This document shows positions 11,221 to 22,850 of a stretch of 64,000 nucleotides of DNA, piece by piece (positions within the stretch are counted from its first letter, which is position 1; each line of letters starts with the position of its first letter). Position numbers and translations under genes: made by a program. The notes beneath the pieces are model-generated. The model ran no database searches. It was not told the DNA's origin and was given only the letters and a program-made list of their open reading frames with translations. This DNA is from Coriaria nepalensis (taxonomy: Eukaryota > Streptophyta > Magnoliopsida > Cucurbitales > Coriariaceae), in contig CP114481.1 in the NCBI GenBank assembly GCA_027186245.1, positions 24,521,501-24,585,500 on the forward strand, in the 5' to 3' direction.

Positions 11221-14200
11221 CATAACTTGTAATTGATCTACTGAAGGCAACTATGCATTTTTTAAGCCAAAAATTCATATTATTGCGTCTCTTTTAGTCA
11301 TTAAATCATTCTAAATTGCTTCGAACGAAATTCGGCCTTTAAACATGACTTTCGTGCATAACCTGCAGTTGATCTATTGAAGGCAACAATGCATTTGTTT
11401 AGCCTTAAAGTCATGACATTGAGTCTCATCCAGTCATTAAATCATTCAAAATTAAGTTGAACGAATTCTATTTTCGCCTTTCAAACATGATTTTCTTACA
11501 TAACTTGCAATTAATTTATTGACGACAACAATGCATTATTTTAGCCTTAAAAAGTATATCATTCTGTCTTTTCATTTCATTAAATTGTTTGAAAGCACTT
11601 CGAACCAATTCTATTTTTGCATTTAAGACACGACTTTCATGCATAACTTGTAATTGATCTATTGAAGGCAACTATGCATATTTTTAGCCTAAAATTCATA
11701 TTATTGCGTCTCTTTTAGTCATTAAATTATTCTAAATCGCTTCGAACGAAAGTCGGCCTTTAAACATGACTTTCGTGCATAGCGTGCAGTTAATCTATTG
11801 AAGGCAACAATGCATTTGTTTAGCCTTAAAATCTTGTCATTGAGTCTCATCCAGTCATTAAATCATTCTAAATTAAATTGAACGAATTCTATTTTCGCCT
11901 TTCGAACATGATTTTCTTACATAACTTGCAATTAATTTATTGACGACAACAATACATTATTTTAGCCTTAAAAAGTATATCATTCTGTCTTTTCATTTCA
12001 TTAAATTGTTTGAAAGCACTTCGAAGCAATTCTATTTTTGCATTTAAGACACGACTTTCATGCATAACTTGTAATCGATCTATTGAAGGCAACTATGCAT
12101 TTTTTAAGCCAAAAATTCATATTATTGCGTCTCTTTTAGTCATTAAATCATTCTAAATCGCTTCGAACGAAATTCGGCCTTTAAACATGACTTTCGTGCA
12201 TAACTTGCAGTTGATCTATTGAAGGCAACAATGCATTTGTTTAGCCTTAAAGTCATGACATTGAGTCTCATCCAGTCATTAAATCATTCTAAATTAAGTT
12301 GAACGAATTCTATTTTCGCCTTTCAAACATGATTTTCTTACATAACTTGCAATTAATTTATTGAGGACAACAATGCATTATTTTAGCCTTAAAAAGTATA
12401 TCATTCTGTCTTTTTATTTCATTAAATTGTTTGAAAGCACTTCGAACCAATTCTATTTTTGCATTTAAGACACGACTTTCATGCATAACTTGTAATTGAT
12501 CTATTGAAGGCAACTATGCATATTTTTAGCCTAAAATTCATATTATTGCGTCTCTTTTAGTCATTAAATTATTCTAAATCGCTTCGAACGAAAGTCGGCC
12601 TTTAAACATGACTTTCGTGCATAACGTGTAGTTAATCTATTGAAGGCAACAATGCATTTGTTTAGCCTTAAAGTCTTGTCATTGAGTCGCATCCAGTCAT
12701 TAAATCATTCTAAATTAAATTGAACGAATTCTATTTTCGCCTTTCGAACATGATTTTCTTACATAACTTGCAATTAATTTATTGACGACAACAATACATT
12801 ATTTTAGCCTTAAAAAGTATATCATTCTGTCTTTTCATTTCATTAAATTGTTTGAAAGCACTTCGAAGCAATTCTATTTTTGCATTTAAGACACGACTTT
12901 CATGCATTGCTTGTAATTGATCTATTGAAGGCAACTATGCATTTTTTTAGCCAAAAATTCATATTATTGCGTCTCTTTTAGTCATTAAATCATTCTAAAT
13001 CGCTTCGAACGAAATTCGGCCTTTAAACATGACTTTCGTGCATAACTTGCAGTTGATCTATTGAAGGCGACAATGCATTTGTTTAGCCTTAAAGTCTTGT
13101 CATTGAGTCTCATCCAGTCATTAAATCATTCTAAATTAAGTTGAACGAATTCTATTTTCGCCTTTCAAACATGATTTTCTTACATAACTTGCAATTAATT
13201 TATTGACGACAACAATGCATTATTTTAGCCTTAAAAAGTATATCATTCAGTCTTTTCATATCATTAAATTGTTTGAAAACACTTCGAACCAATTCTATTT
13301 TTGTATTTAAGACACGACTTTCATGCATTACTTGTAATTGATCTATTGAAGGCAACTATGCATTTTTTTAGCCAAAAATTCATATTATTGCGTCTCTTTT
13401 AGTCATTAAATCATTCTAAATCGCTTCGAACGAAATTCGGTCTTTAAACATGACTTTCGTGCATAACTTGCAGTTGATCTATTGAAGGCAACAATGCATT
13501 TGTTTAGCCTTAAAGTCATGACATTGAGTCTCATCCAGTCATTAAATCATTCTAAATTAAGTAGAACGAATTCTATTTTCGCCTTTCAAACACGATTTTC
13601 TTACATAACTTGCAATTACTTTATTGACGACAACAATGCATTATTTTAGCCTTAAAAAGTATATCATTCAGTCTTTTCATTTCATTAAATTGTTTGAAAG
13701 CACTTCGAACCAATTCTATTTTTGCATTTAAGACACGACTTTCATGCATAACTTGTAATTGATCTATTGAAAGCAACTATGCATATTTTTAGCCTAAAAT
13801 TCATATTATTGCGTCTCTTTTAGTCATTAAATTATTCTAAATCGCTTCGAACGAAAGTCGGCCTTTAAACCTGACTTTCGTGCATAACGTGCAGTTAATC
13901 TATTGAAGGCAACAATGCATTTGTTTAGTCTTAAAGTCTTGTCATTGAGTCTCATCCAGTCATTAAATCATTCTAAATTAAATTGAACGAATTCTATTTT
14001 CGCCTTTCGAACATGATTTTCTTACATAACTTGCAATTACTTTATTGACGACAACAATGCATTATTTTAGCCTTAAAAAGTATATCATTCAGTCTTTTCA
14101 TTTCATTAAATTGTTTGAAAGCACTTCGAACCAATTCTATTTTTGCATTTAAGACACGACTTTCATGCATAACTTGTAATTGATCTACTGAAGGCAACTA

Positions 14201-16165
14201 TGCATTTTTTAAGCTAAAAATTCATATTATTGCGTCTCTTTTAGTCATTAAATCATTCTAAATCGCTTCGAACGAAATTCGGCCTTTAAACATGACTTTC
14301 GTGCATAACTTGCAGTTGATCTATTGAAGGCGACAATGCATTTGTTTAGCCTTAAAGTCATGACATTGAGTCTCATCCAGTCATTAAATCATTCTAAATT
14401 AAGTTGAACGAATTCTATTTTCGCCTTTCAAACATGATTTTCTTACATAACTTGCAATTAATTTATTGACGACAACAATGCATTATTTTAGCCTTAAAAA
14501 GTATATCATTCTGTCTTTTCATTTCATTAAATTGTTTGAAAGCACTTCGAACCAATTCTATTTTTGCATTTAAGACACGACTTTCATGCATAACTTGTAA
14601 TTGATCTATTGAAGGCAACTATGCATATTTTTAGCCTAAAATCCATATTATTGCGTCTCTTTTAGTCATTAAATTATTCTAAATCGCTTCGAACGAAAGT
14701 CGGCCCTTAAACATGACTTTCGTGCATAACGTGCAGTTAATCTATTGAAGGCAACAATGCATTTGTTTAGCCTTAAAGTCTTGTCATTGAGTCTCATCCA
14801 GTCATTAAATCATTCTAAATTAAATTGAACGAATTCTATTTTCGCCTTTCGAACATGATTTTCTTACATAACTTGCAATTAATTTATTGACGACAACAAT
14901 ACATTATTTTAGCCTTAAAAAGTATATCATTCAGTCTTTTCATTTCATTAAATTGTTTGAAAGCACTTCGAACCAATTCTATTTTTGCATTTAAGACACG
15001 ACTTTCATGCATAACTTGTAATTGATCTACTGAAGGCAACTATGCATTTTTTAAGCCAAAAATTCATATTATTGCGTCTCTTTTAGTCATTAAATCATTC
15101 TAAATCGCTTCGAACGAAATTCAGCCTTTAAACATGACTTTCGTGCATAACTTGCAGTTGATCTATTGAAGGCTACAATGCATTTGTTTAGCCTTAAAGT
15201 CATGACATTGAGTCTCATCCAGTCATTAAATCATTCTAAATTAAGTTGAACGAATTCTATTTTCGCCTTTCAAACATGATTTTCTTACATAACTTGCAAT
15301 TAATTTATTGACGACAACAATGCATTATTTTAGCCTTAAAAAGTATATCATTCTGTCTTTTCATTTCATTAAATTGTTTGAAAGCACTTCGAACCAATTC
15401 TATTTTTGCATTTAAGACACGACTTTCATGCATAACTTGTAATTGATCTATTGAAGGCAACTACGCATATTTTTAGCCTAAAATCCATATTATTGCGTCT
15501 CTTTTAGTCATTAAATTATTCTAAATCGCTTCGAACGAAAGTCGGCCCTTAAACATGACTTTCGTGCATAACGTGCAGTTAATCTATTGAAGGCAACAAT
15601 GCATTTGTTTAGCCTTAAAGTCTTGTCATTGAGTCTCATCCAGTCATTAAATCATTCTAAATTAAATTGAACGAATTCTATTTTCGCCTTTCGAACATGA
15701 TTTTCTTACATAACTTGCAATTAATTTATTGACGACAACAATACATTATTTTAGCCTTAAAAAGTATATCATTCTGTCTTTTCATTTCATTAAATTGTTT
15801 GAAAGCACTTCGAAGCAATTCTATTTTTGCATTTAAGACACGACTTTCATGCATAACTTGTAATTGATCTATTGAAGGCAACTATGCATTTTTTAAGCCA
15901 AAAATTCATATTATTGCGTCTCTTTTAGTCATTAAATCATTCTAAATCGCTTCGAACGAAATTCGGCCTTTAAACATGACTTTCGTGCATAACTTGCAGT
16001 TGATCTATTGAAGGCAACAATGCATTTGTTTAGCCTTAAAGTCATGACATTGAGTCTCATCCAGTCATTAAATCATTCTAAATTAAGTTGAACGAATTCT
16101 ATTTTCGCCTTTCAAACATGATTTTCTTACATAACTTGCAATTAATTTATTGAGGACAACAATGC
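11221..16165 (+). repeat. Mosaic block related to the 5-kb repeat
   Basis: This block continues the same subfamilies in a different order. From 11,221 it resembles 1,538 onwards at an offset of 9,683 bp (23 units), one unit short of two full 5,052-bp periods. It carries private changes such as CTAAATTGCTT near 11,315, AGCGTGCAG near 11,781, AATCGATC near 12,074 and GGTCTTTAAAC near 13,439. TTGAGGACAAC occurs at 12,361 and 16,150, 3,789 bp (9 units) apart. It is an older relative reshaped by further exchanges. Confidence 0.8.
14060..15735 (+). repeat. 842-bp (two-unit) tandem duplication
   Basis: AATCCATATTATTG occurs at 14,640 and 15,482, and GTCGGCCCTTAAAC at about 14,699 and 15,541, each pair 842 bp apart. 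Neither variant was noticed together elsewhere. Copy differences include GAAGGCGAC against GAAGGCTAC, and CTATGC against CTACGC. The edges are approximate because both flanks are the same satellite. Confidence 0.8.
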
Positions 16166-17830
16166 ATTATTTTAGCCTTAAAAAGTATATCATTCAGTCT
16201 TTTCACTTCATTAAATTGTTTGAAAGCACTTCGAGCCAATTCTATTTTTGCATTTAAGACACGACTTTCATGCATAACTTGTAATTGATCTATTGAAGGC
16301 AACTATGCATTTTTTTAGCCTTAAAGTCATATTATTGCGTCTCTTTTAGTCATTAAATCATTCTAAATCGCTACGAACGAAATTCGGCCTTTAAACATGA
16401 CTTTCTGGCATAACTTGCAGTTAATCTTTAGAAGGCAACAATGCATTAGTTTAGCCTTAAAGTAATGTCATTAGGTCTCATCCAGTCATTAACTCATTCT
16501 AAATTAAGTTGAACGAATTCTATTTTCACCCTTCAGACATGATTTTCTTACATAACTTGCAATTAATTTATTGGTGACAACAATGCATTATTTTAGCGTT
16601 AAAAAGTATATCATTGAGTCTTTTCATATCATTAAATTATTTGAAAGCACTTCAAACCACTTCTATTTTTGTATTTAAGACACGACTTTCATGCATAACA
16701 TGTAATTGATCTATTGAAGGCAACTATGCATTTTTTTAGCCAAAAATTCATATTATTGCGTCTCTTTTAGTCATTAAATCATTCTAAATCGCTTCGAACG
16801 AAATTCGGCCTTTAAACATGACTTTCGTGCATAACTTGCAGTTGATCTATTGAAGGCAACAATGCATTTGTTTAGCCTTAAAGTCATGACATTGAGTCTC
16901 ATCCAGTCATTAAATCATTCTAAATTAAGTAGAACGAATTCTATTTTCGCCTTTCAAACATGATTTTCTTACATAACTTGCAATTAATTTATTGACGACA
17001 ACAATGCATTATTTTAGCCTTAAAAAGTATATCATTCAGTCTTTTCACTTCATTAAATTGTTTGAAAGCACTTCGAACCAATTCTATTTTTGCATTTAAG
17101 ACACGACTTTCATGCATAACTTGTAATTGATCTATTGAAGGCAACTATGCATTTTTTTAGCCTTAAAGTCATATTATTGCGTCTCTTTTAGTCATTAAAT
17201 CATTCTAAATCGCTACGAACGAAATTCGGCCTTTAAACATGACTTTCTGGCATAACTTGCAGTTAATCTTTAGAAGGCAACAATGCATTTGTTTAGCCTT
17301 AAAGTAATGTCATTAAGTCTCATCCAGTCATTAACTCATTCTAAATTAAGTTGAACGAATTCTATTTTCACCCTTCAAACATGATTTTCTTACATAACTT
17401 GCAATTAATTTATTGACGACAACAATGCATTATTTTAGCGTTAAAAAGTATATCATTGAGTCTTTTCATATCATTAAATTATTTGAAAGCACTTCAAACC
17501 ACTTCTATTTTTGTATTTAAGACACGACTTTCATGCATAACATGTAATTGATCTATTGAAGGCAACTATGCATTTTTTTAGCCAAAAATTCATATTATTG
17601 CATCTCTTTTAGTCATTAAATCATTCTAAATCGCTTCGAACGAAATTCGGCCTTTAAACATGACTTTCGTGCATAACTTGCAGTTGATCTATTGAAGGCA
17701 ACAATGCAATTGTTTAGCCTTAAAGTCATGACATTGAGTCTCATCCAGTCATTAAATCATTCTAAATTAAGTAGAACGAATTCTATTTTCGCCTTTCAAA
17801 CATGATTTTCTGACATAACTTGCAATTACT
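16165..17830 (+). repeat. 842-bp (two-unit) tandem duplication with distinctive units
   Basis: Both copies carry CGCTACGAACG (16,370 and 17,212), TTTCTGGCATAAC, AATCTTTAGAAGG, TTTTCACCCTTCA and TTTTAGCGTTAAAAAG, which are scarce or absent elsewhere. The offset is 842 bp. At least six differences separate the copies (GCATTAG/GCATTTG, ATTAGG/ATTAAG, TTCAGAC/TTCAAAC, TTGGTGAC/TTGACGAC, CGAGCC/CGAACC, GCGTC/GCATC). This pair is clearly older than the 5-kb duplication. Confidence 0.88.
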
Positions 17831-18945
17831 TTATTGACGACAACAATGCATTATTTTAGCCTTAAAAAGTATATCATTTAGTCTTTTCATTTCATTAAAT
17901 TGTTTGGAAGCACTTCGAACCAATTCTATTTTTGCATTTAAGACACGACTTTCATGCATAACTTATAATTGATCTATTGAAGGCAACTATGCATATTTTT
18001 AGCCTAAAATTCATATTATTGCGTCTCTTTTAGTCATTAAATCATTCTAAATCGCTTCGAACGAAAGTCGGCCTTTAAACATGACTTTCATGCGTAATTT
18101 GCAGTTAATCTATTGAAGGCAACAATGCATTTGTTTAGCCTTAAAGTCATGTCATTGAGTCTCATCAAGTCATTAAATCATTCTAAATTAAGTTGAACGA
18201 ATTCTATTTTCGCCTTTAAAACATGATTTTCTTACATAATATGCAATTAATTTTTTGACGAGATAAATGCATTATTTTAGCCTTAAAAAGCATATCATTC
18301 AGTCTTTTCACTTCATTAAATTGTTTGAAAGCACTTCGAACCAAGTCTATTTTTGCATTTAAGACACGAGTTTCATGCATAACTTGTAATTGATCTATTG
18401 AAGGCAACTATGCATTTTTTTAGCCTTAAAGTCATATTATTGCGCCTCTTTTAGTCATTAAATCATTCTTAATTACTTCGAACGAAGTTCGGCCTTTAAA
18501 CATGACGTTCGTGCATAACTTGCAGTTGATCTATTGAAGGAAACAATGCATTTGTTTAGCCTTAAGTCATGTCATTGAGTCTCATCCAGTCATTAAATCA
18601 TTCTAAAGTAAGTTGAACGAATTCTATTTTCGCCCTTCAAACATGATTTTCTTACATAACATGCAATTAATTTATTGACGACAACAATGCATTATTTTAG
18701 CCTTAAAAAGTATATCATTCAGTCTTTTCATTTCATTAAATTGTTTGAAAGCACTTCGAACGAATTCTATTTTTGCATTTAGGACACGACTTTCATGCAT
18801 AACTTGTAATTGATCTATTGAAGGCAACTATGCATTTTTTTAGCCTAAAATTCATATTATTGCGTCTCTTTTAGTCATTAAATCATTCTAAATCGCTTCG
18901 AACGAAATTCGGCCTTTAAACATGACTTTGGTGCATAACTTGCAG
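17831..18945 (+). repeat. Transitional units, one with a 1-bp deletion
   Basis: Here the left subfamilies give way to those of the centre. The unit starting near 18,105 has TTTAAAACATG and a B opening with TTTTTTGACGAGATAAATGC. It is a diverged relative of the GACATAAATG units at 48.4-51 kb and 56.4 kb. Its C carries TACTTCGAACGAAG. The unit at 18,526-18,945 is 420 bp because CTTAAAGTC is shortened to CTTAAGTC at about 18,561. Confidence 0.8.
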
Positions 18946-20300
18946 TTGATCTATTGAAGGCAACAATGCATTTGTTTAGCCTTAAAGTCTTGTCATTGAG
19001 TCTCATCCAGTCATTAAATCATTCTAAATTAAGTTGAACGAATTCTATTTTCGCCTTTCAAAGATGATTTTCTTACATAACTTGCAATTAATTTATTGAC
19101 GACAACAGTGCATTATTTCAGCCTTAAAAAGTATATCATTCAGTCTTTTCATATCATTAAATTGTTTGAAAGCACTTCGAACCAATTCTACTTTTGTATT
19201 TAAGACACGACTTTCATGCATAACTTGTAATTGATCTATTGAAGGCAACTATGCATTTTTTTAGCCAAAAATTCATATTATTGCGTCTCTTTTAGTCATT
19301 AAATCATTCTAAATCGCTTCGAACGAAATTCGGCCTTTAAACATGACTTTCGTGCATAACTTGCAGTTGATATATTGAAGGCAACAATGCATTTGTTTAG
19401 CCTTAAAGTCATGTCATTGAGTCTCATCAAGTCATTAAATCATTCTAAAGTAAGTTGAACGAGTTCTATTTTCGCCCTTCAAACATGATTTTCTTACATA
19501 ACATGCAATTAATTTATTGACGACAACAATGCATTATTTTAGCCTTAAAAAGTATATCATTCAGTCTTTTCGTTTCGTTAAATTGTTTCAAAGCACTTCG
19601 AACCAATTATATTTTTGCATTTAAGACACGACTTTCATGAATAACATGTAATTGATCTATTGAAGGCAACTATGCATTTTTTTAGCCTAAAATTCATATT
19701 ATTGCGTCTCTTTTAGTCATTAAATCATTCTAAATCGCTTCGAACGAAAGTCGGCCTTTAAACATGACTTTCGTGCATAATTTGCAGTTATTCTATTGAA
19801 AGCAACAATGCATTTGTTTAGCCTTAAAGTCATGTCATTGAGTCTCATCCAGTCATTAAATCATTCTAAATTAAGTTGAACGAATTCTATTTTCCCCTTT
19901 CAAACTTGATTTTCTTACATAACATGCAATTAATTTATTGACGACAACAATGTATTATTTTAGCCTTAAAAAGTATATCATCAGTTGTTTGATTTCATTA
20001 AATTGTTTGAAAGCACTTCGAACCAATTATATTTTTGCATTTAAGACACGACTTTCATGCATAACTTGTAATTGATCTATTGAAGGAAACTATGCATTTT
20101 TTAAGCCTAAAATTCATATTATTGCGTCTCTGTTTGTCATTAAATCATTCTAAATCGCTTCGAACGAAATTCGGCCTTTAAACATGACTTTCGTGCACAA
20201 TTTGCAGTTAATCTATTGAAGGCAACAATGCATTTGTTTAGCCTTAAAGTCTTGTCATTGAGTCTCATCCAGTCATTAAATCATTCTAAATTAAGTTGAA
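18946..20300 (+). repeat. Three-unit block, copy 1 of a 6-unit-spaced pair
   Basis: Markers in order are CAAAGATGATT with CAACAGTGCATT (19,059), CTACTTTTGTATT, TTGATATATTG (19,367), TTTCGTTTCGTTAAATTG (19,569), and TTTTCCCCTTTCAAACTTG (about 19,889). The same order recurs from 21,471, 2,525 bp later; that is six units less the single-base deletion at 19,980 (ATCATCAG for ATCATTCAG). The copies separate after about 20,300. Confidence 0.85.
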
Positions 20301-21470
20301 CGAATTCTATTTTCGCCTTTCAAACATGATTTTCTTACATAACTTGCAATCAATTTATTGACGACAACAATGTATTATTTTAGCCTTAAAAAGTATATCA
20401 TTTAGTTGTTTCATTTCATTAAATTGTTTGAAAGCACTTCGAACCAATTCTATTTTTGCATTTAAGACACGACCTTCATGCATAACTTGTAATTGATCTA
20501 TTGAAGGCAACTATGCATTTTTTTAGCCTAAAATTCATATTATTGCGTCTCTATTAGTCATTAAATCATTCTAAATCGCTTCGAACGAAATTCGGCCTTT
20601 AAACATGACTTTCGTGCATAACTTGCAGTTAATCTATTTAAGGCAACAATGCATTTGTTTAGCCTTAAAGTCCTGTCATTGAGTCTCATCCAGTCATTAA
20701 ATCATTCTAAATTAAGTTGAACGAATTCTATTTTCGCCTTTCAAACATGATTTTCTTACATAACTTGCAATTAATTTATTGACGACAACAATGCATTATT
20801 TTAACCTTAAAAAGTATATCATTCAGTCTTTTCATATCATTAAATTGTTTGAAAGTACTTCGAACCAATTCTATTTTTGCATTTAAGACACGACTTTCAT
20901 GAATAACTTGTAATTGATCTATTGAAGGCAACTATGCATTTTTTTAGCCAAAAATTCATATTATTGCGTCTCTTTTAGTCATTAAATCATTCTAAATCGC
21001 TTCGAACGAAAGTCGGCCTTTAAACATGACTTTCGTGCATAATTTGCAGTTAATCTATTGAAAGCAACAATGCATTTGTTTAGCCTTAAAGTCATGTCAT
21101 TGAGTCTTATCCAGTCATTAAATCATTCTAAATTAAGTTGAATGAATTCTATTTTCGCCTTTCAAACATGATTTTCTTACAGAACAGGCAATTAATTTAT
21201 TGACGACAACAATGCATTATTTTAGCCTTAAAAAGTATATCATTCAGTCTTTTCACTTCATTAAATTGTTTGAAAGCACTTCGAACCAATTCTATTTTTG
21301 CATTTAAGACACGACTTTCATGAATAACTTGTAATTGATCTATTGAAGGCAACTATGCATTTTTTTAGCCCAAAATTCATATTATTGCGTCTCTGTTAGT
21401 CATTAAATCATTCTAAATCACTTCGAACGAAATTCGGCCATTAAACATGACTTTCGTGCATAACTTGCAG
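20301..21470 (+). repeat. Units between the two copies of the 3-unit block
   Basis: These are about three units of mixed subfamily. One A/B pair has CAATCAATTTATTG and TTTAGTTGTTTCATTTC (about 20,350-20,410). The next has TTTTAACC with TTTCATATC (about 20,800). The last ends A with ACAGAACAGG (21,179). Nothing but satellite is present. Confidence 0.8.
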
Positions 21471-22850
21471 TTAATCTATTGAAGGCAACAATGCATTTGT
21501 TTAGCCTTAAAGTCTTGTCATTGAGTCTCATCCAGTCATTAAATCATTCTAAATTAAGTTGAACGAATTCTATTTTCGCCTTTCAAAGATGATTTTCTTA
21601 CATAACTTGCAATTAATTTATTGACGACAGCAGTGCATTATTTTAGCCTTAAAAAGTATATCATTCAGTCTTTTCATATCATTAAATTGTTTGAAAGCAC
21701 TTCGAACCAATTCTACTTTTGTATTTAAGACACGACTTTCATGCATAACTTGTAATTGATCTATTGAAGGCAACTATGCATTTTTTTAGCGAAAAATTCA
21801 TATTATTGCGTCTCTTTTAGTCATTAAATCATTCTAAATCGCTTCGAACGATATTCGGCCCTTAAGCATGACTTTCGTGCATAACTTGCAGTTGATATAT
21901 TGAAGGCAACAATGCATTTTTTTAGCCTTAAAGTCATGACATTGAGTCTCATCCAGTCATTAAATCATTCTAAATTAAGTTGAACGAATTCTATTTTCGC
22001 CTTTCAAACATGATTTTCTTACATAACATGCAATTAATTTATTGACGACAACAATGCATTATTTTAGCCTTAAAAAGTATATCATTCAGTCTTTTCGTTT
22101 CGTTAAATTGTTTCAAAGCACTTCGAACCAATTATATTTTTGCATTTAAGACACGACTTTCATGAATAACATGTAATTGATCTATTGAAGGCAACTATGC
22201 ATTTTTTTAGCCTAAAATTCATATTATTGCGTCTCTTTTAGTCATTAAATCATTCTAAATCGCTTCGAACGAAAGTCGGCCTTTAAACATGACTTTCGTG
22301 CATAATTTGCAGTTATTCTATTGAAAGCAACAATGCATTTGTTTAGCCTTAAAGTCATGTCATTGAGTCTCATCCAGTCATTAAATCATTCTAAATTAAG
22401 TTGAACGAATTCTATTTTCCCCTTTCAAACTTGATTTTCTTACATAACATGCAATTAATTTATTGACGACAACAATGTATTATTTTAGCCTTAAAAAGTA
22501 TATCATTCAGTTGTTTGATTTCATTAAATTGTTTGAAAGCACTTCGAACCAATTATATTTTTGCATTTAAGACACGACTTTCATGCATAACTTGTAATTG
22601 ATCTATTGAAGGTAACTATGCATTTTTTTAGCCTAAAATTCATATTATTGCGTCTCTGTTTGTCATTAAATCATTCTAAATCGCTTCGAACGAAATTCGG
22701 CCTTTAAACATGACTTTCGTGCATAACTTGCAGTTAATCTATTGAAGGCAACAATGCATTTGTTTAGCCTTAAAGTCTTGTCATTGAGTCTCATCCAGTC
22801 ATTAAATCATTCTAAATTAAGTTGAACGAATTCTATTTTCGCCTTTCAAA
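21471..22850 (+). repeat. Three-unit block, copy 2, also related to 41.6-43.2 kb
   Basis: CAAAGATGATT recurs at 21,584 with CAGCAGTGCATT, followed by the same marker order as copy 1. The first unit and a half also match 41,679 onwards at an offset of 20,208 bp, exactly 48 units. After one extra unit on the right side the match resumes at 20,629 bp, exactly 49 units (TTTTCCCCTTT at 22,411 and 43,040). The copy ends where the B monomer switches to TTTTAACC. Confidence 0.82.

Noticed and set aside
18216..18407. A 63-codon minus-strand open frame
   Set aside because: It lies in a diverged A/B pair of the satellite, exists in this single unit, and has no recognisable protein features. It is a chance frame in repeat DNA.
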